Assembly: GCA_030744755.1 (NCBI GenBank)
Contig: JASLPY010000046.1
Coordinates: forward strand, 1 to 42,306
Source of the DNA: Kiritimatiellia bacterium
GTDB taxonomy: Bacteria > Verrucomicrobiota > Kiritimatiellia > UBA8416 > JADHWI01
DNA length: 42,306 nt
Direction of reading: 5' to 3'
This document shows positions 1 through 8,087 of this stretch, in pieces. The stretch's first letter is position 1; every line of letters starts with the position of its first letter. The notes below the pieces were generated by a model. The model searched no databases, was not told the DNA's origin, and worked only from the letters and a program-made list of their open reading frames with translations. The position numbers and the translations under genes were made by a program.

Positions 1-9
1 GCCAGACCT

Positions 10-18
10 TATGGCTGT
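10..18. repeat. Left subterminal inverted repeat of the IS
   Basis: TATGGCTGT, the exact reverse complement of 1609-1617. It overlaps a hairpin formed by TTATGGCT (9-16) and AGCCATAA (31-38) with a 14-nt loop. Confidence 0.5.
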
Positions 19-150
19 GATTGCGTGGTTAGCCATAAATATCTTGTATAAAGAGAGGCATACCTCCAGTCATTGTCTCGCGGGCTGCGCCGCACAGGGC
101 GGCGCCTATCCGTACATGTTTGTCCAACATTACAACTTAGGAGGCATGCC

Positions 151-1281
151 ATGGTGAAAGGATACATTGGTTTGGACGTACATAAAGCTCAAATCGTTAC
201 GGGAGTAGCCAAAGGGGTTGAAGATGCATTCATCCACGGGAAGTGTTCAGCAGATATTCGCGTGTTCATGAAGGCGTTGCGTAAGCTCCTGAAAAAGTAC
301 GATTGGAAGAAAGACGAAGTCCGAATCTGCTATGAGGCCGGACCCTGCGGATTTCCACTGGCACGGCATCTTCTACGAATGGGGTATGCTGTCGATGTCA
401 TTGCGCCGTCTTTGATTCCTACGAAGAGTGGCGACCGAGTCAAAACGGACAAGCGGGATGCGAAGAAGTTGGCTCGGCTTCTTCGCTCCGGGGACCTGAC
501 CGCGATCCACATTCCCGATGAAGCTGACGAGGTGATCCGAGATCTGTGCCGGGCCAGAACTGATGCGGTCGATGATCGAACGCGTACGAAACAGAGACTG
601 GGCGCCTTTCTTTTACGTAACGGACATCATTATACGGGTCGCAGTAACTGGACTGAAGCGCATCATCGCTACCTCCGTGAACTGGTGCTGATTGATCCGA
701 TTCAGAAGCTGATCCTCGAGGAATATGTACAAGCCTTGGATGGAACCATGGATCGGGTGGCCTCGATTGAAGATCATATGCGCATTCGTCTGGAAAGCTG
801 GCATCGGCGTAGCTTCGTAGAAGCCCTACAAGGATTGAAAGGGTTTCAGATGGTTGCATCCATGGTGGTGGCCAGTGAGTTGGGCGATCTCACGCGCTTT
901 AGTCATCCCCGTAAACTAATGGATTACCTCGGTTTGGTCTCTTCAGAAGACTCCAGTGGAACACGCCGCCGCCAGGGCGCCATTACCAAATGTGGCAACT
1001 CGCACGTCCGGTGGATGCTGGTGGAGGTAGTCCATAGCTACCGACTTCCCCCTAAGATAAGCAAGCAACTCTCCGTCCGCCAGGAGGGCCTCAACGGGGC
1101 AATCAAGGCTGTGAGCTGGAAGGCACAGAAGCGCCTCCACAAACGCTACCTTCGCCTGAAAATGCGTGGTCTTCATGAGAACAAGATTATGGTCGCCCTG
1201 GCCCGTGAGTTGGCCGCCTTCGTATGGGAGATCGCGCAGATCATTCAGGCGCCGGCCGATAGTACGCAGGCTGCAGCATAG
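151..1281 (+). CDS. IS110/IS1111-family transposase (DEDD recombinase)
   Basis: A 376-residue recombinase that moves the surrounding element. The N-terminal RuvC-like DEDD domain is visible as GLDVHKAQ just after the start, YEAGPCG near residue 80 and KTDKRDAKKLARLL near residue 100. The C-terminal Transposase_20 domain has LKGFQMVASMVVASELGD, SSEDSSGTRRR (a serine cluster where the family's catalytic serine is expected) and ITKCGNSHVRWMLVE, wording typical of the IS1111 branch. I place the start at 151 because AGGAGG at 139-144 sits six bases upstream and MVKGYIGLDV matches the family N-terminus; an in-frame codon at 73 would add 26 unconserved residues. The frame is intact and of normal length, so the element may be active. 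Confidence 0.9.
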   Translation: MVKGYIGLDVHKAQIVTGVAKGVEDAFIHGKCSADIRVFMKALRKLLKKYDWKKDEVRICYEAGPCGFPLARHLLRMGYAVDVIAPSLIPTKSGDRVKTDKRDAKKLARLLRSGDLTAIHIPDEADEVIRDLCRARTDAVDDRTRTKQRLGAFLLRNGHHYTGRSNWTEAHHRYLRELVLIDPIQKLILEEYVQALDGTMDRVASIEDHMRIRLESWHRRSFVEALQGLKGFQMVASMVVASELGDLTRFSHPRKLMDYLGLVSSEDSSGTRRRQGAITKCGNSHVRWMLVEVVHSYRLPPKISKQLSVRQEGLNGAIKAVSWKAQKRLHKRYLRLKMRGLHENKIMVALARELAAFVWEIAQIIQAPADSTQAAA

Positions 1282-1608
1282 ATCCCATGTAAAGATTTCG
1301 GAACCGGAGGTATGACATTGATAGGCAGAGGCCGGTCCTCGACGACGTTGTGAGATAAGTCCTGGCATGCAATCGCATCGGGACGAGCGCTCGATTTCCA
1401 GACTTGAGGGTTCAAGGCCGCGGTGACTTAAGAAAATGCCGGTACGCCTGGCGGCCGCCAGGCTAGTCCACGAATATGAGCATACACTGCCTGCGGGTAA
1501 ACCGCTCGCCCTGCATCGTCACGTCACTACCTCTGGTTCCGTATTTTCTCCTGCTTCAACTTCCAAAAACAAACAGGAATATCCGAAGTCTGCCCGCTTG
1601 ACAGATTA
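1282..1608 (+). ncRNA. Candidate bridge-RNA region in the right end of the IS
   Basis: A 327-nt stretch without a convincing reading frame lies between the transposase stop and the right inverted repeat. It contains a perfect palindrome (1446-1463, seven-base stem with GGCC loop) and further GC-rich local pairs. In IS1111-type elements the bridge RNA is known to come from the end downstream of the transposase, so this is where it should be. No loops have been matched to target or donor sequence, so the RNA itself is inference. Confidence 0.35.
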
Positions 1609-1617
1609 ACAGCCATA
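1609..1617. repeat. Right subterminal inverted repeat of the IS
   Basis: ACAGCCATA, exact reverse complement of 10-18. The real right terminus should lie a few bases beyond, near 1618-1625. Confidence 0.5.
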
Positions 1618-1640
1618 TGAACGTCGCGGATCAGGCGCGG

Positions 1641-2978
1641 CTATTTGCCGTCGCCTGCATTCGGCTTGTTCGATGGTTGTTCTGTCATGTCTAGTTCGTG
1701 ACTCTCAAGGAGATTCTCAGGAACATGTCTGAACAGAACCCAGTGTTTGCTGTCGTTGTAGAACAGCAGGAGCTGTCTCTCGTGTTCGACAAGCGTCGAA
1801 TAGGTCGCGATTTGCTCATGCGTCGTGCCCAGTGGGGGACGACCATCAACTTCCAGGAACTTGATGGGGGCACCGAAACGAAGAGGCTGGACAGCTTCCG
1901 GGTCCTCTGCACCAACACTAATCCAGATCGGGTTACGGGGCCCAAAGGTGCTGGACTGCTTCGCGTTATGGAACATCAGGACAACACGGCCGTCGTGGCG
2001 TTTGACCATGGGGCACGGCGCATTTGGGTTGCGGACGATCTCTCCATTTCCAAATCGAAGGGGTTCCGGCGGTGTCCACGACTGTGCCCGATCACTCGAG
2101 AGCGCATAGTAGACGGCATCGTTCTTCGTTCGAATCGCGGTCATCAGGCGTCCGTCACTCAGCTCGATCCACGATGGTTCGTTGCCCCAGAACAACCCGT
2201 TGCTTCGCTTGATGCGAAGTCCTTGCGGTGTGTCTGGCAGGATTGAAAACGTCAGATTCTCAGGATCTGGCTGCGTAATGATGTTATCGAGGCGCAGGAA
2301 GTAGACCTCGGTCTGCCAGTTCGCGTATTTCCTGTCTCCCTTCCTTTGCAGTCCATAGCGGGCAAATGAGAACAGTACATCACCCCAACTCGTGGTGTGC
2401 GGGGCATAGATCCCGATGAAGCTCGTCGGAACATTGGGGTCAGCGGAAGTCCATTCGCCCCTGCCCATGTCGAACCGCGCATCGACGCGGTGCCATGTCT
2501 GGCCGTCATCGTCCGAGTATTGCCATTTCAGCCAGCCAGTGATGTCGCGGCGTACGGTGACCACGCTCGGGTCGTTCTTGAGGTAGAAGCAGTAGATTCG
2601 ACCGGTCTTCGGCACTTGGAAGAGCCAGCTGTAGGAGGCGGCTCCCGGGTATGTCTCGGAGTCGCCAGCGATGATCTGAGCGTCGCTCCAACTCTTCCCG
2701 CGGTCTATGCTCCGACTGATTGCGACCCGTTGGTCGGGTTTGCTCTCGACACTCGCCATCGTCCAGGTGACGAGATAGGAGCCCTTCTTGGTCACGATTC
2801 CCACAACCTGTTGGTTGCAGCGGTCGTTCTTGGAGGATTCTGTTGGCAGATAGATCGCACTCAGGGGATCACTGCGTCTCCAATTGCCCGGCACTTCTCT
2901 AGGTTTGTCTTGAGCTTGTAACATGGACACGCTCCCCGCGAGAGCAACCCAGGCAACAAGGGCAATCGCGAGTGTCAT
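1641..2978 (-). CDS. Secreted BNR/Asp-box (sialidase-superfamily) protein
   Basis: A 445-residue exported protein. Residues 1-22 form a signal peptide ending near LQAQ. The body looks like a six-bladed sialidase-type propeller with Asp-box motifs: S90-I-D-R-G-K-S-W97, S155-D-D-D-G-Q-T-W162 and a degenerate SSDRAQSW near 294-301. Such proteins are exo-sialidases or related glycan-binding or glycan-cleaving enzymes. I cannot confirm the arginine triad or the substrate, so it should be called sialidase-like only. A GGAG ribosome site at 2986-2989 supports the ATG at 2978. It stands alone, its 3' end facing the IS about 20 bp away. A role in breaking down host or algal glycans would suit the suggested lineage, but that is inference. 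Confidence 0.75.
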   Translation of the reverse strand: MTLAIALVAWVALAGSVSMLQAQDKPREVPGNWRRSDPLSAIYLPTESSKNDRCNQQVVGIVTKKGSYLVTWTMASVESKPDQRVAISRSIDRGKSWSDAQIIAGDSETYPGAASYSWLFQVPKTGRIYCFYLKNDPSVVTVRRDITGWLKWQYSDDDGQTWHRVDARFDMGRGEWTSADPNVPTSFIGIYAPHTTSWGDVLFSFARYGLQRKGDRKYANWQTEVYFLRLDNIITQPDPENLTFSILPDTPQGLRIKRSNGLFWGNEPSWIELSDGRLMTAIRTKNDAVYYALSSDRAQSWTPPEPLRFGNGEIVRNPNAPCPMVKRHDGRVVLMFHNAKQSSTFGPRNPIWISVGAEDPEAVQPLRFGAPIKFLEVDGRPPLGTTHEQIATYSTLVEHERQLLLFYNDSKHWVLFRHVPENLLESHELDMTEQPSNKPNAGDGK

Positions 2979-3306
2979 CTTGTTTCTCCATCGAACTCTT
3001 TATAGACATCATGACGCTTTCCTCGGAGAATCGAGTGGTGAAATACGCCTTCTCAGATATACTGTCACGCTAGGATTAGGGGCTGTCAATGGGATTTTTG
3101 CCAATGAATCGCCTTTATTGCATTTGCTGAGTTCTGCCTTGGCAAGCAGGGCTATTTCCGGGCGTGATGCATATTATCGTATTGAATCCGGCAGACTTGG
3201 GCTCGTGAGGTCTTTTCTCCCTCTTCATCTGACCGAAAAGCCCGTTATTGGGATAATGTGCGGCGTGACGCATATTATTGTATTGCGTGGATGGCTGATT
3301 CTCTTG
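2979..3306. other. Gene-poor spacer with an imperfect 24-bp direct repeat
   Basis: No credible gene was found between the sialidase-like gene and the helicase fragment. The one structured feature is a 24-bp unit at 3161-3184 repeated at 3262-3285 with two mismatches and in the same orientation, starting GGCGTGA and ending GTATTG. With the fragment next to it, the stretch looks like decayed DNA. Confidence 0.4.
3161..3285. repeat. Pair of 24-bp direct repeats, 101 bp apart
   Basis: Copies at 3161-3184 and 3262-3285 share GGCGTGAYGCATATTATYGT followed by ATTG. They differ at two positions, both C/T changes. Function unknown; they may be remnants of a duplicated or mobile sequence. Confidence 0.5.
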
Positions 3307-3522
3307 AGCAGCCATGGTTAGGTTGCTGCTCCCAACATAGCCGATGATCGGATTGATCGGGTCAGGCCGAAAGAGTAGGTACAGCTTGGCATGCAGGGGA
3401 TGGCGAAGGAATAGCTTAACGACGACCTTATTCTCGCGAAGTCGTTGGGCAAGCTTGCGATGTCCTGTTTCATCGGCTTTCTTCGTGACTGCGGACCTGG
3501 AGAGCTCCACCTTTTGCCCGGC
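3307..3522 (-). pseudogene. Fragment of a helicase with a phospholipase-D-like (HKD) domain
   Basis: About 70 residues of a PLD-type domain found inside large SNF2-like helicases. Visible are LAQRLRENKVVVKLFLRHP, the H-x-K motif in HAKLYLLF, then PDPINPIIGY and the second part GSSNLT. The match stops abruptly after NLTMAA, where intact proteins continue with a GL..GELN segment, and nothing upstream resembles the helicase core. It has no start of its own: the frame opens at a GTG abutting the rnfE stop codon. It is best read as a relic of a helicase or restriction-like gene lost from this locus. The HKD and GSSNLT residues are seen directly; the helicase parent is from family knowledge. Confidence 0.6.
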
Positions 3523-3576
3523 GTGGCCGCCCATATTGGTGCCTTTTACAAGGCCTGAAAATGTTCGTGTCCCCAC

Positions 3577-4257
3577 CTACTCTCCCCACTTGCCGCACAT
3601 AACGCAATGGCGGCAGTCGAGGTGGGCCGGCGGGGTGAATGTCTGGCCGCGGCGATGGGCGCTTACTGCCTGAATATGGTTCATCAGGCCCAGCAGAACA
3701 CCGAGGGCGATGAAACCTCCCGGAGCAAGTATCATCAGAACCATGGGCTCAAGACCGGCGATGGTCCACTTCAGGTTGCCCCACACGGTGATTGTGCCGG
3801 CGCCGAGTATCTCCCTGCATGTCCCCAGGACCATCAGGCCGAGCGTAAATCCGATACCCATGCCTATGCCGTCGGCGATAGAGCGAACAACCGGGTGTTT
3901 TGAAGCGTAGGCTTCCGCCCTGCCGAGGATGATGCAGTTCACCACAATGAGCGGAATGAACAGCCCCAGGCTCTTGTGGAGCTCGTGCGCGAATGCGTTC
4001 ATCAGCAGATCGACGATAGTGACGAACGTGGCGATGACGACGATGAAACAGGGGATTCGGACCTTGGCCGGGATAAGGTTACGGAGCGAGGATATCACGA
4101 TATTGGAGCATACGAGAACGAATGTCGCGGCCAGTCCCATGCCAAGGCTGTTCTCGACTGATGTCGTGACCGCCAGGGTGGGGCACATGCCCAGAACCAG
4201 GCGAAAGATAGGGTTCTCTTTCCAGATTCCCTTAAGCATCTCTTTGTAGAAAGTCAT
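3577..4257 (-). CDS. rnfE: Rnf complex membrane subunit RnfE
   Basis: Integral membrane subunit of the ferredoxin:NAD+ oxidoreductase, paralogous to RnfA and NqrD. The 226-residue chain begins KEMLKGIWKENPIF and keeps the conserved GMCPTLAVTTS segment and about six hydrophobic helices. Its cytoplasmic tail ends CRHCVMCGKWGE, a cysteine-rich tail often seen in RnfE of anaerobes. Conserved cysteines of the RnfA/RnfE pair are thought to hold a membrane [2Fe-2S] centre. It is the last gene of rnfABCDGE and starts one base after the rnfG stop. Nothing recognisable of the operon follows; the helicase relic begins at once. Confidence 0.95.
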   Translation of the reverse strand: MTFYKEMLKGIWKENPIFRLVLGMCPTLAVTTSVENSLGMGLAATFVLVCSNIVISSLRNLIPAKVRIPCFIVVIATFVTIVDLLMNAFAHELHKSLGLFIPLIVVNCIILGRAEAYASKHPVVRSIADGIGMGIGFTLGLMVLGTCREILGAGTITVWGNLKWTIAGLEPMVLMILAPGGFIALGVLLGLMNHIQAVSAHRRGQTFTPPAHLDCRHCVMCGKWGE

Positions 4258-4258
4258 G

Positions 4259-4837
4259 TCAGCTTCCAGCCTTGCTAATGGTATCGAGGTTCTTCTTCAA
4301 GACATCCAGTCCCTGGCTCACGGCTGTGACTACGGCACGCGAAGAGATTGTAGCCGCTGTGACGGCGTGAATATCTCCCTGGTCCTTCGTTACGGCCCAC
4401 GTCGTGGCCTCGATGCCTTTCCCGCTGAACTGCTCCTTGAATTCAGGCGCGTCGATTTTTGCACCCAGGCCCGGTGTTTCTTTTGCCTTCAAGACATCTA
4501 TGGCACACAAGCTCTCGTCTGCAGTCACTCCCACCATGATGGTTATGTCACCGCCGTAACCTTCGGATGAAACTGTCTCGAATGCGGCTCCAACGAAACT
4601 CCCCCCCTTGCGGGCAACGTAAAAGATCCATTCCTTCCCGTCGCTTTCAATGACGCAGGTGTCACTGTTCGGGGCGTTGTCGTATTCAGGCAGCACTTCA
4701 CGCAGAGCGTTCATCTTTTCGGCCAGTTCAGCCTGCTTTATGGGTTCGGCGGTGAACTTGTTGACCCACGCCAGCATCAGACCTGCCAAGAGACAGATCA
4801 GCGTCAGTACGACTATCAATCTAAGAGTGTCTTTCAT
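4259..4837 (-). CDS. rnfG: Rnf complex FMN-binding subunit RnfG
   Basis: A 192-residue protein with one N-terminal membrane anchor (about residues 5-25) and a periplasmic FMN-binding domain. The covalent flavin site is the T-A-A-T motif, with T163 as the expected attachment residue (family consensus S/T-G-A-T, here with Ala at the second place). KETPGLGAKI near residues 118-127 is the usual conserved loop. It passes electrons within the Rnf ion pump. It lies 22 nt after rnfD and one base before rnfE, so it is cotranscribed. Confidence 0.95.
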   Translation of the reverse strand: MKDTLRLIVVLTLICLLAGLMLAWVNKFTAEPIKQAELAEKMNALREVLPEYDNAPNSDTCVIESDGKEWIFYVARKGGSFVGAAFETVSSEGYGGDITIMVGVTADESLCAIDVLKAKETPGLGAKIDAPEFKEQFSGKGIEATTWAVTKDQGDIHAVTAATISSRAVVTAVSQGLDVLKKNLDTISKAGS

Positions 4838-4859
4838 CTTCCTACATCAACTGTTAGAG

Positions 4860-5900
4860 CTATTTCTTGTCTGGGGTTTTCTTCCGCGCATGACCGAAGA
4901 CTCTCGGCCGCGTGGCGCGATTTATCAGCGGTGTAATGGAATTCATCAGCAGGATGGCGAAACTCACGCCCTCGGGGTAGCCTCCCCATTTTCTGATGAC
5001 CATTGTCAATACACCGCACCCGATTCCAAAAACAGCCATGCCCTTAAGCGTCACAGGAGAAGTCACCATGTCGGTGGCCATGAAGATGGCGCCAAGCATC
5101 AGCCCTCCCGCGAGCAGGTGGAAATGCGGGGGCATGTTGTGAGAAGGGTCGACGGCCCAGAGAATGGCCGAGAAGACCGCTACGGTTCCTATATAGAAAG
5201 CAGGGGTATGCCAGGTGATACAGCGTCGCCACAGCAAGTAGGCCCCTCCGAGGAGCAAAGCTGCCGCCGACACCTCTCCGATGCAACCGTTCGTGGCCCC
5301 GGTGAACATCTGCAGCATGGTGGCATTGTCGAAAGAGTAGGGGAGCGTTCCCGATGATAGAAGCGATGTCTTGACCAGACCCAGGGGTGTTGCGGATGTC
5401 ACGGCGTCTACTGTTCCAATCGGCGACGGGATGGTCCACTGGGACCATCGGGTCATTGCAACGGGGAATGAGATCAGCAGGACAACTCTGCCTACGAGCG
5501 CAGGGTTAAAGGGATTGTACCCAATACCACCGAAAACCTGTTTCGCCACGGCAATGGCGAAAACCGAGCCTACCACGGCCATCCAGGTCGGAATACTGGG
5601 TGGCAGGTTGAACGCCAGCAGAATTCCTGTGACAACAGCGCTCAAATCAGCAATGCCAAGGTCCCTGCCCATTGCTTTCCGGCAAAGGGCTTCGACCGCC
5701 ACGCAGCCGAGGACACATGCGAAAGTGAGGCGAATTGCATCCCAGCCAAAGAAGAAGCAGGCTACGAGAAAAGCGGGAACAAGGGCAATGATGACATCCA
5801 GCATGATGTGCTGAACGTCAGAGCCCGAATGTGCATGCGGGGACGTGCTGACGATCCGCAGGGCTTCGTTCTCTACTGTCTTTGTTTCCGTTTCTGCCAT
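4860..5900 (-). CDS. rnfD: Rnf complex membrane subunit RnfD
   Basis: A 346-residue polytopic subunit, homologous to NqrB, with about nine hydrophobic helices. It carries a covalently bound FMN in the family; the expected attachment is T171 in VTSATP. GYNPFNPAL and the C-terminal EGVSFAILLMNSITPLI segment are family hallmarks. Residues 1-28 are a hydrophilic cytoplasmic N-terminus. It probably forms the main ion path with RnfA and RnfE. It is spaced 32 nt after rnfC and 22 nt before rnfG. Confidence 0.95.
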   Translation of the reverse strand: MAETETKTVENEALRIVSTSPHAHSGSDVQHIMLDVIIALVPAFLVACFFFGWDAIRLTFACVLGCVAVEALCRKAMGRDLGIADLSAVVTGILLAFNLPPSIPTWMAVVGSVFAIAVAKQVFGGIGYNPFNPALVGRVVLLISFPVAMTRWSQWTIPSPIGTVDAVTSATPLGLVKTSLLSSGTLPYSFDNATMLQMFTGATNGCIGEVSAAALLLGGAYLLWRRCITWHTPAFYIGTVAVFSAILWAVDPSHNMPPHFHLLAGGLMLGAIFMATDMVTSPVTLKGMAVFGIGCGVLTMVIRKWGGYPEGVSFAILLMNSITPLINRATRPRVFGHARKKTPDKK

Positions 5901-5932
5901 TCCGGCTATTCCTTAGTGTCTCTGTGTTCTGG

Positions 5933-7273
5933 TTAGCCCTTCTTCTGCCTGCGCTTCAACATGATGTGGGATTTACCCTGCTTCATGTGCTGCACCAGTG
6001 GCCTGTGGGCCGGACACTCGAACGCACAGCATCCGCATTCGATACAATCAAGAACGCTGATCTCTTCTGCCGTTTCGTAATCCTCGGCCTCTATCATCTG
6101 GCTTATCTCGGATGGGACAAGGTACATGGGGCAGGCAACAACGCACCGCCCGCAGCTTATGCAGGGCATCGAAGTGAATTCACTGACTTGATCAGGAGCG
6201 AGGAAAAGCAATCCCGAAGTCGTTTTAGTTGTCGTGACATCAAGCGAGTGCTGGGCAAATCCCATCATGGGTCCGCCCGAAATGACCTTTGCCACTTCCC
6301 CGGTGGTTCCGCCGCAGAAATCGAGAAGATCCGAGTAAAGAGTCCCGATTCGCGAACGTACGTTTCCGGGGGTCTGCACCGGGAATCCCGTAACCGTTGT
6401 CACGCGTTCGGTCAGGGGCTTGCCGTTGACAACGGCATCCCAGACCGCGAGAGTCGTGCCGACGTTCTCCACAACGGCGCCGACATCCATGGGTAGGCCA
6501 CCGGAAGGGACCTCTTTGCCGATTGCGGCAAAGATCTGCTGTTTCTCAGCGCCCTGCGGGTAGCCGGTCTCCAGTACGAGTACGGTGACATCGCCTTTCA
6601 TGTCCTTGAGGGCGGTTTCCATCGCGTCTATTGCGTCGGGCTTGTTGTCTTCGATGGCGACAATCAGTTTCTCCGCTCCCAGGATCTTCCTGATTATCGC
6701 GGCACCCTCTGCAATCTGATCTGCATATTCCAGCATGAGCCTGTGGTCGGCAGTGAGATAGGGTTCGCATTCCGCGCCGTTAATGATAAGCGTATCGATG
6801 GGTTTCTCCGGTGGGGGAGAGAGCTTCACGTGAGTCGGAAACCCCGCACCGCCCATGCCGCATATGCCTGTATCGGCGACGATTTCCACCAGCTGCTTCG
6901 GGTCAGTCTCCTCCCAGCAGGCGTGTGTTGTGAGCTCGACCCAGGCATCCTCGCCGTCGGGTTCGATATCAACAGCCATTGCCTTGGCGCCCGTGGCGGT
7001 TTCGGCAGGGGCCAGGGCCTTAACCGTACCTGATGTAGGGGCATGCACGGCCGCGGAAATGAAACCGGCGGCTTCGCCTATCACCTGTCCCCTTTTGACT
7101 GTGTCGCCTTTGGCAACGGTGGGCTGCGCGGGCGCACCCAGGTGCTGAGACATGGATACACGAAGCAGCGCCGGCAGCGGCATGTCGGCGATGGCTTTCG
7201 CAGCCGCAAGACCCTTGTGATAGGACGGATGTACTCCGCCATTGATCTTAAACTGTGCTTTGGTTCTTGCCAT
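5933..7273 (-). CDS. rnfC: Rnf complex NADH-dehydrogenase-like subunit RnfC
   Basis: A 446-residue cytoplasmic subunit where NAD+ is reduced. The N-terminus has the barrel-sandwich domain (KGDTVKRGQVIGE around residues 55-67). The NADH/FMN domain shows GICGMGGAGFPTH (137-148), INGAECEPY (164-172) and an acidic nucleotide loop. Two [4Fe-4S] motifs follow: C371, C374, C377, C381 and C410, C413, C416, C420. The 446-residue length matches the shorter anaerobe type without the long alanine-rich tail of enterobacterial RnfC. It starts 10 nt after the rnfB stop. Confidence 0.95.
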   Translation of the reverse strand: MARTKAQFKINGGVHPSYHKGLAAAKAIADMPLPALLRVSMSQHLGAPAQPTVAKGDTVKRGQVIGEAAGFISAAVHAPTSGTVKALAPAETATGAKAMAVDIEPDGEDAWVELTTHACWEETDPKQLVEIVADTGICGMGGAGFPTHVKLSPPPEKPIDTLIINGAECEPYLTADHRLMLEYADQIAEGAAIIRKILGAEKLIVAIEDNKPDAIDAMETALKDMKGDVTVLVLETGYPQGAEKQQIFAAIGKEVPSGGLPMDVGAVVENVGTTLAVWDAVVNGKPLTERVTTVTGFPVQTPGNVRSRIGTLYSDLLDFCGGTTGEVAKVISGGPMMGFAQHSLDVTTTKTTSGLLFLAPDQVSEFTSMPCISCGRCVVACPMYLVPSEISQMIEAEDYETAEEISVLDCIECGCCAFECPAHRPLVQHMKQGKSHIMLKRRQKKG

Positions 7274-7283
7274 GATTCAGTTC

Positions 7284-8087
7284 TCAGCCTGCAGCAGACT
7301 TCTCCTGCCTGACGATGCAGTCGCCCGGGCACTTGTCGATTACCGTATCTTCGTCCTCGATGGGTGTCTCGTAGTTCCTGCGGGCAAGGAATCCATCCAT
7401 TTCAAAACTCTCTCCGCCGAACTTCACGCACAGGCGGCATCCGATGCAGCCCACCTGGCAGGCTTTCTTGACTATCGGGCCCTTGTCCTTGGAGCTGCAA
7501 AACACGTGAGTGGCCTGCGATTCGGGGACCATCTCTATAATGAAGCGCGGGCATGTTTTTACACATTTGCGGCACCCTATGCAGAGCTCGGGATGAACCA
7601 CAGCGATGCCAGTGCCAGTGATTTCGATTGCTTCCACGGGGCATGCCCTGGCGCAGCTTCCGTATCCGAGACATCCGTGGTTGCACTTTTTGTCGCCGCC
7701 GTCGACCGCATGCGCGGCATTGCAGTCAGCCACGCCGTTGTAGTCGAAGCGTCTCGGTGCCTTCGCGTTGTCACCGCCGCATAGCACGATGGCCACATGC
7801 TTCTCGCCGGCCTCGGCCTCGACCCCCATGAATGCCGCGATGTTGTCCAGGATCTCGGCTCCACCCGGTGCGCAGAGCGTGACCTCAGCGCCGTCCACTA
7901 TTATGGCCTTGGCATACTCGCCGCAGCCGGCGAATCCACAACCACCACAGTTGGCTCCGGGCAGGATCTCCGTGAGCTCCTCTACCCTGGGGTCTTCGTG
8001 GACGGCAAGGAAACGCGCAGCCATTGCAAGGGCAACGCCGCATACAAGTCCCATACCGCCTATCGCTACTGTTGTCGCAACAATCAT
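7284..8087 (-). CDS. rnfB: Rnf complex ferredoxin-type subunit RnfB
   Basis: A 267-residue iron-sulfur subunit that accepts electrons from reduced ferredoxin. An N-terminal membrane helix (about residues 5-26) is followed by the four-cysteine motif PGANCGGCGFAGCG with C72 (C47, C50, C55, C72). Two classic ferredoxin motifs lie at about 135-149 and 169-179, and more cysteines at 197, 210, 214, 217 and 220 are arranged like an extra cluster domain. C-terminal DKCPGDCI adds two further cysteines. The ATG follows the rnfA stop with no gap, implying translational coupling. Confidence 0.95.
   Translation of the reverse strand: MIVATTVAIGGMGLVCGVALAMAARFLAVHEDPRVEELTEILPGANCGGCGFAGCGEYAKAIIVDGAEVTLCAPGGAEILDNIAAFMGVEAEAGEKHVAIVLCGGDNAKAPRRFDYNGVADCNAAHAVDGGDKKCNHGCLGYGSCARACPVEAIEITGTGIAVVHPELCIGCRKCVKTCPRFIIEMVPESQATHVFCSSKDKGPIVKKACQVGCIGCRLCVKFGGESFEMDGFLARRNYETPIEDEDTVIDKCPGDCIVRQEKSAAG

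Larger units (their letters stand above)
1..1622 (+). mobile_element. IS110-family (IS1111-like) insertion sequence, left tip probably cut by the window edge
   Basis: The element holds one DEDD transposase gene (151-1281) and long non-coding ends. TATGGCTGT at 10-18 is matched by its exact reverse complement ACAGCCATA at 1609-1617, the outermost positions one would expect for the subterminal inverted repeats of the IS1111 subgroup. A third partial copy (31-38) pairs with 9-16 to make an 8-bp hairpin in the left end. The right non-coding end is about 330 nt and contains a perfect 18-bp palindrome at 1446-1463. Its inner boundary is only about 20 bp from the stop codon of the sialidase-like gene. 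IS110-family elements are known to make a bridge RNA from a non-coding end; that this one does is inference. Exact termini cannot be fixed without an empty site. Confidence 0.65.

Noticed and set aside
3115..3576. A complete 153-residue gene downstream of rnfE
   Set aside because: Only residues 19-90 resemble a known domain; the start is a GTG glued to the rnfE stop and the C-terminal third is unrelated, so I call it a relic.
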